Below are positions 18,847 through 27,092 of a stretch of 35,247 nt of DNA, one piece after another. Position numbers and translations under genes: made by a program. This DNA comes from Gammaproteobacteria bacterium (lineage in GTDB: Bacteria > Pseudomonadota > Gammaproteobacteria > Immundisolibacterales > JAKLLR01). Under the pieces are notes generated by a model. It worked only from the letters and a program-made list of their open reading frames with translations, had not been told where the DNA came from and ran no database searches. Location of the stretch: NCBI GenBank assembly GCA_022014175.1, contig JAKLLR010000010.1, positions 1-35,247 on the forward strand, in the 5' to 3' direction. Numbering within the stretch: position 1 is the stretch's first letter; each line of letters begins with the position of its first letter.

Positions 18847-20791
18847 CCCGGTTGCGCCACCAACGCAGCAGCCCGAGGCCGAGGGCGCCGAGAATAATCA
18901 GCAGCGGTATCAGGGCGATATTGATGAACTTCAGGCGCGCTTCAAGCCGGTCTATGTCGCCCCGCAGATCTCGCTGCACATCTCTCAGCTGTTTGCGCAC
19001 CCTGACTTTCTCGTTGCGGAATCGCTCGATCTCTGCCGCCTGTTCAGGAGAGAGGAGACTCTCCTCTTCCGCGGTTTTCTGCTGCTCAAGCTCCAGTAAT
19101 TTGGCTTCGGTCTGGCGCAGCTGCTCCTGCAGCGTCTGTTCCGTCTCAAGGAAGCGGGATTCCGCATCCATGGCCAGCTGGTTGACCACGGTGAAAGGCC
19201 GGGCGAAGGTGCCGCGACTGCGGACGCTAATCAGGTCGCTGGAGCCGCTCAGGTGCTCCAGTGCGTTCAGCACGAACTTGCCGTTGTCCGCGTAGGGGAA
19301 AGCAATCCGCTCGCCATAGAAGTTCTGAATCTGGACCCAGAACTGGTTATGCAGAAGATCCGCGTCCGCCACTAGGGTGACATTGATCGGGCTCGCTGCT
19401 TCCGCCACGAAATTCGGGTCATCCTCGGTATCAATTCGCAGCACCAGAGGCGTCTCTTCTTCCGGCATTTGAGTATCTGCTTCGGACTGCTCTGCCTCGG
19501 GGTCTTTACGTATCGGCTTGCCGTCCGGGAAGGCGGTGGTGGCCGGGCCAGTCAGGCGGGCGGCCAGTATCTGCCGACCGCTGTCGGGCTGGTAACTGGT
19601 GAGTAACTGCTCCGGCGTCGGGTTGCTCTGGAGTAAATCTGTCTCCAGCAGCTGTACGGAGTCGCTGGACCAGATCAGAGGCGTCAGAGTGGCCTCCGCG
19701 CCATCCAGCAAGCGAATTGAGCCGACGGTCGCGGCGTTGATCTGAGCGAGTCGGCTGGTGAGAATATCGTCGGTTGCCAGATGGTCCGGCAGCAGCCGCA
19801 ACCAGATCAGGTAATCCGCGGTACCGCCGGCACCGGTGGAGACCCGCTGCGCGGCACCCCGGTCGGCGACAACTTTGCCTTCAACCAGTTCCACCCCCCA
19901 TTTCTCCAGCAGTGGTCCCAGGCTGCTGCTCTCTTTGGGCAGCGGAGGTTCGTTGGGACTAAAGGGGTCGCTGGGAATGACTTCACTGGTCGCAAAGGGG
20001 TCGAGAAACGCCAGCAGGTGTCCGCCCCGCAGGACGAACTGATCAATCGCATAGAGACTGGCATCATCCAGATATTTGGGGTGAACCAGCATCAATACGT
20101 CCACCTCCTCCGGAATTTCGGTGGCTTTGTAGTCGATGTCCTGCACCGTGAATAGCTGTTGCATCTGATCGTAGATGCCCCAGGGTGCTGGTGGCGGCTG
20201 ATTGGTAAAGGGGTTGGCGCGACCGCCGCCCTTCAGTGGCAGGCTCGACCAGAGTCCGATGACAATTTTCTCTGGCCCTGTGAGGCGATAGACCAGATTG
20301 GTCAGCTCGTACTCCAGGAACTCAGCGTTGTCCGGCTGAAAAAAGGGGATCACCTCCCTGGCGCGGCCCTCTGCGGATGCGACCAGGCCGAAGTAGGCCA
20401 CTTCACCATCCTGCAGTGGCGCGCCTTTGAGGCCACTGGCCACCGCTTCATCCTCCTCATCAGAGAAGGGCTCCGGATGGATGACTTCAAGCTGGATCTT
20501 GTCTCCAGCCACGGCGGAGTACTCCCGCAGCAGTTGATCAACCCGCTGGGCATAACTGCTCAGTCCCGGTAGTTCGTTTAGAACCTTGGAGTAGTAGAGC
20601 CGCAGAGTGACCGGTTTTTCCAGGGCGCGCAGAATGTTGCGGGAGCCGTCAGTCAGGGTGTAGAGCTGGTTGGCGGTGAGGTCGATCCGGGCGCTGCTGA
20701 ATAGCACCACTGCAAAAATATTGACTACAAACAGCAGGGCCAGAGCGAGCAGTAGACCGGAGCTGGAGAGCAGGGATTTTTTTAGTGCCAT
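18839..20791 (-). CDS. GldG-family ABC transporter auxiliary protein
   Basis: N-terminal TM, ARIDLTANQLYTLTDGSRNILRALEKPVTLRLYYSK, ABC_transp_aux-like body, C-terminal coiled coil plus TM. Confidence 0.88.
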   Translation of the reverse strand: MALKKSLLSSSGLLLALALLFVVNIFAVVLFSSARIDLTANQLYTLTDGSRNILRALEKPVTLRLYYSKVLNELPGLSSYAQRVDQLLREYSAVAGDKIQLEVIHPEPFSDEEDEAVASGLKGAPLQDGEVAYFGLVASAEGRAREVIPFFQPDNAEFLEYELTNLVYRLTGPEKIVIGLWSSLPLKGGGRANPFTNQPPPAPWGIYDQMQQLFTVQDIDYKATEIPEEVDVLMLVHPKYLDDASLYAIDQFVLRGGHLLAFLDPFATSEVIPSDPFSPNEPPLPKESSSLGPLLEKWGVELVEGKVVADRGAAQRVSTGAGGTADYLIWLRLLPDHLATDDILTSRLAQINAATVGSIRLLDGAEATLTPLIWSSDSVQLLETDLLQSNPTPEQLLTSYQPDSGRQILAARLTGPATTAFPDGKPIRKDPEAEQSEADTQMPEEETPLVLRIDTEDDPNFVAEAASPINVTLVADADLLHNQFWVQIQNFYGERIAFPYADNGKFVLNALEHLSGSSDLISVRSRGTFARPFTVVNQLAMDAESRFLETEQTLQEQLRQTEAKLLELEQQKTAEEESLLSPEQAAEIERFRNEKVRVRKQLRDVQRDLRGDIDRLEARLKFINIALIPLLIILGALGLGLLRWWRNRVA

Positions 20792-20796
20792 ATTGT

Positions 20797-21531
20797 TTAT
20801 CCTGCCTTTTTCAGTTCGACGACCACTGCGTTGGCGTAGAGCCAGAACAGAATCATAGAGAGGAAGAAGACCATATCCTTGATCTCGACCACGCCCCGGG
20901 TGATGGCATCAAAGTGGGTCAGGAAGCTGAACGACCGCAGCGTCTCCACCAACAGATCCGGCATCCAGCCTGTAAAAACCTCAAGGGTGCTGGGAAAACC
21001 GGTGATCAGGAGCAGAAAGCAGATCATCACACTCACCACAAAAGCGATGACCTGATTTTTGGTCACTGCGGAGATACAGGCGCCGATAGCCAGATAGCTG
21101 CCCGCCATCAATAGACTGCCGAGATAACCCGCTGCGATGACGCCGTGGTCCGGGTCGCCCAGATAACTCACGGTGATCCACATCGGGAAGGTCAGCGCCA
21201 CCGCCACCGCGGTAAAGAGCCAGGCCGCCAGAAACTTACCCACAACCGCCTGCCAGAGGGAGACAGGCAGCGTCATCAGCAGTTCGATGGTGCCACTTTT
21301 GCGCTCCTCGGCCCAGAGTCGCATCGCCACCGCCGGCATCAGGAACAGGTAGAGGAATGGATGGAACTCGAAAAAAGGTTGCAGACTGGCGTACCCGCTG
21401 TCGAAGAATCCGCCCAGATAGAACGTAAAAATTCCATTCAGGAACAGGAAGATAACAATAAACACATAGGCAACTGGGGTTAAAAAGTACCCGGCCAGCT
21501 CTCGTTTGATAATGATGCCAAGGGTGTTCAT
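20797..21531 (-). CDS. ABC transporter permease (ABC-2/GldF-like)
   Basis: Polytopic protein IIKRELAGYFLTPVAYVFIVIFLFLNG...RLWAEERKSGTIELLMTLPVS between ATPase and GldG-like genes. Confidence 0.9.
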   Translation of the reverse strand: MNTLGIIIKRELAGYFLTPVAYVFIVIFLFLNGIFTFYLGGFFDSGYASLQPFFEFHPFLYLFLMPAVAMRLWAEERKSGTIELLMTLPVSLWQAVVGKFLAAWLFTAVAVALTFPMWITVSYLGDPDHGVIAAGYLGSLLMAGSYLAIGACISAVTKNQVIAFVVSVMICFLLLITGFPSTLEVFTGWMPDLLVETLRSFSFLTHFDAITRGVVEIKDMVFFLSMILFWLYANAVVVELKKAG

Positions 21532-22472
21532 GAACGGGCTCCGGCAGTGTCGGTGAGATCCCTGAAGACGTCATCCAGCTTGCCCCCCTGCTGGTAGATC
21601 TGCTCCACCTGCCAGCCTTCGGTTGTGGCCAGCTGGGCCACGGCGCGAATAACGCTCTGACCGCCCTCGGGGAAGATCAGCAGTGTGCGGTTGTCCAGGG
21701 TCTGACAGCTATCGATCCAGTCCAGCTGGGGTAGCCGGGCCGCCGCCAGGGGTGCCTGCTCTGCGGATAACTGCAGTGATACCGCGTTGTGGTAGCGGGA
21801 GCGCGCCTCAAGCTCCTGCGGGGTACCGTCTGCTACCAGTTTGCCGTTGGCGATAATCAGGGCTCGGCTACAGACCGCCTCCACCTCTTCCAGGATGTGG
21901 GTCGAAATGACAATAGCCTTGTCGGATGCCATCTCCTGAATCAGGCTACGGACTTCCTGTTTTTGATTCGGGTCCAGGCCGTCGGTGGGTTCATCCAGAA
22001 TCAGGACTTGCGGGTCGTGCAGAATCGCCTGGGCCAGCCCGACCCGGCGCTTGAACCCTTTCGACAGGGTATCGATGCGCTGGTTTAACACGTCACCGAG
22101 CTGAATGCGGGAGACTACATCTGCGATCCGCTGGCGCTTTGTCTCGCCCCGCAGGCCGCGAATACCCGCGACAAAATCCAGTAGTGCTGCGGGGGTCATG
22201 TCTGCGTAGAGCGGCGCGCCTTCCGGCAGATAACCAATTTGGCGGCGGCTCTGGAGGGGTTTCTCGGTGATGGACTGGCCACCAATGCAGACGGTGCCCG
22301 AGGTGGGGGTGAGAAATCCGGTGACCATTTTCATGGTGGTGGACTTGCCTGCGCCATTGGGACCGAGGAACCCCAGCACTTCGCCTCGGTCGACCTGAAA
22401 AGTGAGGTCATCCACCACCTTCGACGCGCCAAAGCGTTTACACAGGTGTTGAATCTCGATCAGTGCGGTCAC
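21528..22472 (-). CDS. ABC transporter ATP-binding protein (GldA-like)
   Basis: GFLGPNGAGKSTTMKMVTGFLTPTSG, LSKGFKRRVGLAQAILHDPQVLILDEPTDGLDP. Confidence 0.93.
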   Translation of the reverse strand: MTALIEIQHLCKRFGASKVVDDLTFQVDRGEVLGFLGPNGAGKSTTMKMVTGFLTPTSGTVCIGGQSITEKPLQSRRQIGYLPEGAPLYADMTPAALLDFVAGIRGLRGETKRQRIADVVSRIQLGDVLNQRIDTLSKGFKRRVGLAQAILHDPQVLILDEPTDGLDPNQKQEVRSLIQEMASDKAIVISTHILEEVEAVCSRALIIANGKLVADGTPQELEARSRYHNAVSLQLSAEQAPLAAARLPQLDWIDSCQTLDNRTLLIFPEGGQSVIRAVAQLATTEGWQVEQIYQQGGKLDDVFRDLTDTAGARS

Positions 22473-22620
22473 AGTATCCTCCTGAAGTTACTCCGCAGCA
22501 GCAGCCCGGTCCGGCCGTGCAGTGGGGTGGTTGTGGTCTGACGCCACTTCCATAATGGCGGTTGATTGTACAAATGGGGCCGGGAAAAACAAGGCGAGGC
22601 CGGAGTGGCCGGCCCGGGGT

Positions 22621-23157
22621 TTATCGAGCCGGGGGGGTGGCTGGCGGTTGTCGTTGCGGTGTCTGCTGCTGTTCGCGCCAGCTGCGGCGCTGTTCGGGCG
22701 TCAGCGACTGCCAGCGTTCGCGGATCTGCTGCCGTTGGGTTGGATCCATCTGCTGGAAGCGACGGCGGGCGGCCTGAATTCGCTCCTGCTGATCCGGATC
22801 CAAGGTTTGCCAGCGCTGAAAATTCTTGCGTAGTTCCGCCCGCTGATCCGGATTGAGTTCACGCCAGCGCTGGATGCGTTGTTGTAGACGTGCTCGCTGC
22901 TCAGGGGTGGCTGTGGCCCAGTGGCCCGCACCCCTTTTTAGCCGCTGCTGGCGGATTGCGGACATCTCGTCCCAGCCATCCTTAAACCGGGACAGGGCCG
23001 ACTGTTCTGACTCCGACAGTTGGCTCCAGGGGGTCGCTGCCGACTGGGGCCTGTGTTCGGTTTCACCTGCGGTAGTGTCGGCCATGAAGGCTAATATCAA
23101 GCCCAGAATCAGAGTACTCCGGATCAGCCAGTGTTGTGCGGGTTTAGCTCTGCTCAT
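22621..23157 (-). CDS. DUF3106 domain-containing protein
   Basis: Signal-like N-terminus followed by repeated W/LxPDQR/TPEQR units (RWRELNPDQRAELRKNFQRWQTLDPDQQERI). Start trimmed to ATG 23157. Confidence 0.85.
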   Translation of the reverse strand: MSRAKPAQHWLIRSTLILGLILAFMADTTAGETEHRPQSAATPWSQLSESEQSALSRFKDGWDEMSAIRQQRLKRGAGHWATATPEQRARLQQRIQRWRELNPDQRAELRKNFQRWQTLDPDQQERIQAARRRFQQMDPTQRQQIRERWQSLTPEQRRSWREQQQTPQRQPPATPPAR

Positions 23158-23323
23158 CGGCGTTGTCCGGTTCTGGAGATGTTGGGCTGCCAGGGTTTCG
23201 ATGGCGTTGTCGAGCCAGGAACTGTCGGCTTGATCCTGGTCGGCGAGCAACCCCGGAAACGCCCAAGACGGGTTCCGCGAGTCACAGACCTACCCCGGGT
23301 GGTGGATGAACAGCAGCACCGCG

Positions 23324-23659
23324 CTATACCTGACCATTCTCTGAAAGCCAGTCGTAGAACTCGATCTCCTGATAGAACTCAATTTCCTGGGGCGCGGCGA
23401 GCAGGTCAAGACTTTCAATGGGCAGAGCTGCCCCGTTGTCTGCCGTGGGCAGGGCGAGCCAGAGCAGCAGGGCGCAACTGGTGGCGAGGAGCGCCCCAAC
23501 TGCTGGCAGCCGACCTGCTCGGCTTTGTGCTGGGGCGCTGGCGGCAGCCAGGGCCTGCCGTCGTGCTTCGGAGAGGTGGCCCCGAGTCACTGAATCCAGT
23601 TCACCAATGGTGGCGTCCAGCGCTGCGCGAACCTGTTTGTCCAAGTGGGTGTCACTCAT
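23324..23659 (-). CDS. DUF3619 family protein
   Basis: LDKQVRAALDATIGELDSVTRGHLSEARRQALA, one TM, short acidic C-terminus ending FYDWL; encoded directly after the sigma factor. Confidence 0.75.
   Translation of the reverse strand: MSDTHLDKQVRAALDATIGELDSVTRGHLSEARRQALAAASAPAQSRAGRLPAVGALLATSCALLLWLALPTADNGAALPIESLDLLAAPQEIEFYQEIEFYDWLSENGQV
23354..23389 (-). repeat. 18-bp in-frame imperfect tandem duplication in the DUF3619 gene
   Basis: On the minus strand CAGGAAATTGAGTTCTAT then CAGGAGATCGAGTTCTAC (15/18), encoding QEIEFYQEIEFY. Confidence 0.75.
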
Positions 23660-24191
23660 CAGCCTCGTCCTGCAGTGCGGCGCGAACCCGGCTCATAGCC
23701 CGGGATAGATGTGTTTTGACGCTGCCCTCCGAGCAGGCCATCGCGGTAGCAGTAGAGGTCACGTCGAATCCCTCCCAGACTCTGAGCAGGAAGGCCTGGC
23801 GCTGGCGATGTGGCAGTGTTTTCAGAGTTTTCATCAGTGTTCGCGCGGTATTGTCCCCCAGGGCCAGTGCCACCGGGTCGGGATTGGTGGCATCCGGAAT
23901 TGCGTTGATCGGATCGGTTTCGTCATCTTCGCTTTGAACGAAAAAACCAAAGATTCGCCGACGTGCCCCCTGCCGCCGGTGCCAGTCCCGAATCCGGTTC
24001 TGCAGTACCCGGTGGAATAATGGTGGCCACTGCTCCAGGGGCCGCCGGGCATAGGCTTTGGCAAAGCGTAGCATCGCCTCCTGAACCAGGTCGAGGGCAT
24101 CCTCCCGGTTGCCGGTCGAGAGTTGGGCGATGCCAAAAGCTCTTTTTTCAACGCTGGCCAGAAAGTCATTAAGCGCGATCCTGTTGTTCAG
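23652..24191 (-). CDS. RNA polymerase sigma factor (sigma-70 family, ECF-like)
   Basis: Region 2-like GNREDALDLVQEAMLRFAKAYARRP and region 4 LKTLPHRQRQAFLLRVWEGFDVTSTATAMACSEGSVKTHLSRAMSRVRAAL. 5' end extended beyond the ATG at 24074 by homology to region 2; 24191 is a candidate CTG start. Confidence 0.8.
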   Translation of the reverse strand: MNNRIALNDFLASVEKRAFGIAQLSTGNREDALDLVQEAMLRFAKAYARRPLEQWPPLFHRVLQNRIRDWHRRQGARRRIFGFFVQSEDDETDPINAIPDATNPDPVALALGDNTARTLMKTLKTLPHRQRQAFLLRVWEGFDVTSTATAMACSEGSVKTHLSRAMSRVRAALQDEADE

Positions 24192-24291
24192 GCCCTGCCC
24201 CCGATTGGTTGGTGGTTTCAGTCGGCAGTTAACCCGACGAACTGATCAAAGTACAGGCGGTACCTAATGGACAGCACGGTCTATTGGAATC

Positions 24292-24630
24292 TTATCGTCC
24301 TGGGTGCCGCTGCCGAACCTGGGCATGGCGTTCGCCTTTACGGTCGAGCCGATGATCGATACGATCACCTTTGCGGTCGAGGTGCTGGTCGATGCGGTCA
24401 CCCTTGCGGTCAAGCCGCTCCGCCAAACGCTGTTTGCCATTCGCCTCAGCTCGGGCGGATCGCTGATCCAGGCGGTGGTCGATGATGTCGCCGCGGCGGT
24501 CGAGTCGGCGGTCGATCTGGTCACCTATGCGATCAAGCCGGTCATCGACTTCCCGCGGATGAGATGCGGTTGCTACGGCGCTGATGGTGGCCAAGAGGAT
24601 AACCAGTGCTATGTTAGATCCTGTTTTCAT
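24292..24630 (-). CDS. Small secreted hendecad-repeat protein (LDRKGDRIDxx repeats)
   Basis: ATG 24630 with SD aggag; signal peptide MKTGSNIALVILLATISAVATA; repeats LDRKGDRIDQH/LDRKGDRIDHR/LDRKGER. Confidence 0.75.
   Translation of the reverse strand: MKTGSNIALVILLATISAVATASHPREVDDRLDRIGDQIDRRLDRRGDIIDHRLDQRSARAEANGKQRLAERLDRKGDRIDQHLDRKGDRIDHRLDRKGERHAQVRQRHPGR
24336..24401 (-). repeat. 33-bp tandem units encoding 11-residue repeats
   Basis: ctttacggtcgagccgatgatcgatacgatcac / ctttgcggtcgaggtgctggtcgatgcggtcac, then a partial third unit ccttgcggtcaagcc. Confidence 0.8.
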
Positions 24631-24723
24631 CTTTTTCTCCTGCAACATTTGGGGTTTACCCCAGCAACAACGGGTGAGATCGGTTTTGGTTGACAGCTCA
24701 GGGAAAATTTTCAGGCGTGGGTT

Positions 24724-25548
24724 ATGACCCAGGGTCTGCCCAGACTCGCCGCGGTGCAAATGACCTCCGGTCCGGAGGTCTCGGCCAATCTGGCCGTGGC
24801 GGCGGAGCTGATTGGCATCGCCGCAGGGCAGGGAGCGAAGCTGGTGGTGCTGCCGGAGAACTTCGCCTTTTTTGGTGCCCGGGAGCGAGACAAACTGGCG
24901 GTGGCGGAGACAGAGGGCGTTGGTCCGATTCAGACATTTCTGGCGGATCAGGCGGGGCATCACGGGATCTGGCTGGTTGGTGGCACGCTGCCGATGGCCG
25001 CCAGGGATGGCCGGATTCGTGCGGCGAGTCTGCTGTTCGGGCCGGACGGTCAGCAAACGGCCCGCTACGACAAGATCCACCTGTTTGATGTAGCCCTCGA
25101 TGGGGGCGAGCAGTACCGGGAGTCCCGCCACATCGAGCCCGGTGACGAGGTGGTTGTGGCGGACACGGCGCTGGGGCTGGGGCTGGTCGGTATGGCGGTC
25201 TGTTACGACCTGCGGTTTCCAGAGCTGTTTCGACAGATGGTGGCGAGGGGCGCCCGGATTATGGTACTGCCGTCCGCTTTTACCGCCGCCAGCGGAGCTG
25301 CTCACTGGCACTTGCTGTTGCGGGCCAGAGCGGTTGAAAACCTCTGTTATGTAGTCGCTCCTGACCAGGTCGGTCGCCACGCCAATGGCCGGGACACCTA
25401 CGGCCACTCCCTGATCGTTGATCCCTGGGGTGCTGTGCTGGCCGAGTGCAGTGGCGGCCCGGGTATTGTCACGGCCGATTTCGATTCAGACCAGCTAGCC
25501 GCCCGCCGCAGACGGTTTCCCGCGCTGACCCATCGCCGTCTCCCATGA
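24724..25548 (+). CDS. Carbon-nitrogen hydrolase (nitrilase superfamily, Nit1-like)
   Basis: VVLPENFAFFG (Glu), YDKIHLFDV (Lys), AVCYDLRFPELFRQMV (Cys) catalytic triad. Confidence 0.93.
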   Translation: MTQGLPRLAAVQMTSGPEVSANLAVAAELIGIAAGQGAKLVVLPENFAFFGARERDKLAVAETEGVGPIQTFLADQAGHHGIWLVGGTLPMAARDGRIRAASLLFGPDGQQTARYDKIHLFDVALDGGEQYRESRHIEPGDEVVVADTALGLGLVGMAVCYDLRFPELFRQMVARGARIMVLPSAFTAASGAAHWHLLLRARAVENLCYVVAPDQVGRHANGRDTYGHSLIVDPWGAVLAECSGGPGIVTADFDSDQLAARRRRFPALTHRRLP

Positions 25549-25749
25549 GAGTTGAGGCGTTCGGGATGAAGCCCCGGAATTCTCTCGATTGTTCTGTGAG
25601 TGAGCCGGTGGTGAGGGAGGGTCGCTCTGGTTGGCTGGTAACTCCCGGGTGATTATTCGCCAGGAGAAGTACTGATTATTGGTGGTTTTCGGCCGCCTCT
25701 TTCGGGGGCAGAATGGGTGGTCTCAAACTGTGTTCTTGGGGGAGGGGCG

Positions 25750-26226
25750 ATGAAGCGTAAATGGGCTCTAGTTGGGGTATCACTGCTGCTGGCCGCTGCG
25801 GCCGCTAATGCGGGCAAAGGGGGCTGGATTACAGGTGATACGGATGAGCGGTTTGAGACCGTGGCCCGGCACCTGCGGGGGCTGGATATGGCTATGGTCG
25901 AGATCGGCTACCGCTACCAGGAACTCTATTGGGGCACGGTTCAAAAAAACTGGCCCTACGCTGAGTATCAGGTCGCCAAAATCCGCCAGACGCTGGATAA
26001 CGCCCTGCAGCGGCGGCCAAAACGGGCGGAATCCGCCCAGAATCTCTTTCTGCCGGAGCTGGAACGTTTTACAAGGCGGGTTGCTGAGCAGGATGATAGG
26101 GCGGTTGCTGCCGGCTTTCGTGATCTGACCGCCAGCTGTAACGCCTGCCACAAGGCTGAGGGCGTGGGAAGTTTCGTGGTGGTGCCACCGGAATTGCATC
26201 GCCCTGCACCCTTTGGGATGCCCTGA
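25750..26226 (+). CDS. Periplasmic single-CxxCH c-type cytochrome-like protein
   Basis: Signal peptide MKRKWALVGVSLLLAAAAANA; LTASCNACHKAEGVGSFVVVPP heme motif near the C-terminus. Start trimmed to ATG 25750 with upstream gggggagggg. Confidence 0.82.
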   Translation: MKRKWALVGVSLLLAAAAANAGKGGWITGDTDERFETVARHLRGLDMAMVEIGYRYQELYWGTVQKNWPYAEYQVAKIRQTLDNALQRRPKRAESAQNLFLPELERFTRRVAEQDDRAVAAGFRDLTASCNACHKAEGVGSFVVVPPELHRPAPFGMP

Positions 26227-26255
26227 AGCTTGTCCAGGGCGGGCTGAGTCGGGGG

Positions 26256-27092
26256 TCAGTGTTGACAGCCTGGACACCAGTAGCTGGCCCGCTGGCCCAG
26301 AACGGCCTGCCGGATGGTGCCATCACAGCGGTTACAGGGCCGGTCCGTCCGACCATAAACCTGCAATACCTGCTGGAAGTAACCGGGGCGGCCATCGCTG
26401 GAGCGGAAATCCCGCAGGGTGGTGCCCCCGGCGGCAATGGCCTGTTGTAGTACCCGTCGTGCCGCTGCCGCCAGCAGAATATAGCGTGCCAGACTGACCC
26501 GCCCAGCCGCTCGTTTGGGGTGTATGCCCGCCAGGTGCAGCGCCTCACTGGCATAGATATTGCCGACCCCGACCACCATTTTATGGTCCATTAAAAAGGG
26601 TTTGATTGCGGCGGTTCGGCCTCGGGCGTGGTGGTGCAGATGGGTACCTAACACGTCACTGCTGAGCTCCAGTGGTTCCGGGCCCAGATGGCTGAGCAGT
26701 GGGTGGGTGGCCGGATCCAGGCTCCAGAGTGCGGCACCAAACCGTCTGGGATCGTTCAGCCGCAGACAATCGCCGTTGGCAAGCACGAGATCCAGATGGT
26801 CATGTTTCCGCAGCGGCGTCTCCACTGGCAGGTAGAAGAGCGCGCCGGACATGCCTAGATGCAGAATCAGGCTGCCCCGCTCTTTGCTGCCTTCACCCCC
26901 GGTTTCCAGCAGCAGATATTTACCCCGGCGACGGACGCTCTGGATGGTCTGCCCGGCCAGTGTCTGATCCAGAGTCGGCGGAACCGGCCAGCGTAATCGG
27001 GGCTCCCGAACCTCGACTCCGGTGATCCGCTGACCCTCCACCAGGGGCGCGATGGCCCGCCGGGTGGTCTCGACCTCTGGCAACTCCGGCAT
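26256..27092 (-). CDS. mutM: Formamidopyrimidine-DNA glycosylase
   Basis: MPELPEVETTRRAIAP N-terminus, GVGNIYASEALHLAGIHP, C-terminal zinc finger CNRCDGTIRQAVLGQRASYWCPGCQ. Confidence 0.97.
   Translation of the reverse strand: MPELPEVETTRRAIAPLVEGQRITGVEVREPRLRWPVPPTLDQTLAGQTIQSVRRRGKYLLLETGGEGSKERGSLILHLGMSGALFYLPVETPLRKHDHLDLVLANGDCLRLNDPRRFGAALWSLDPATHPLLSHLGPEPLELSSDVLGTHLHHHARGRTAAIKPFLMDHKMVVGVGNIYASEALHLAGIHPKRAAGRVSLARYILLAAAARRVLQQAIAAGGTTLRDFRSSDGRPGYFQQVLQVYGRTDRPCNRCDGTIRQAVLGQRASYWCPGCQH

Noticed and set aside
24304-24693. 129-aa plus-strand ORF opposite the hendecad-repeat gene
   Set aside because: Antisense mirror of a repetitive high-GC gene; the minus-strand frame has a signal peptide and SD, the plus one does not.
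24690-24695. TTGACA upstream of the nitrilase-family gene
   Set aside because: Only about 28 bp before the start codon and no acceptable -10 at proper spacing.
24631-25407. N-terminal part of the 371-aa minus-strand ORF 24292..25407
   Set aside because: Antisense to the nitrilase-family gene; only the segment from ATG 24630 is supported.
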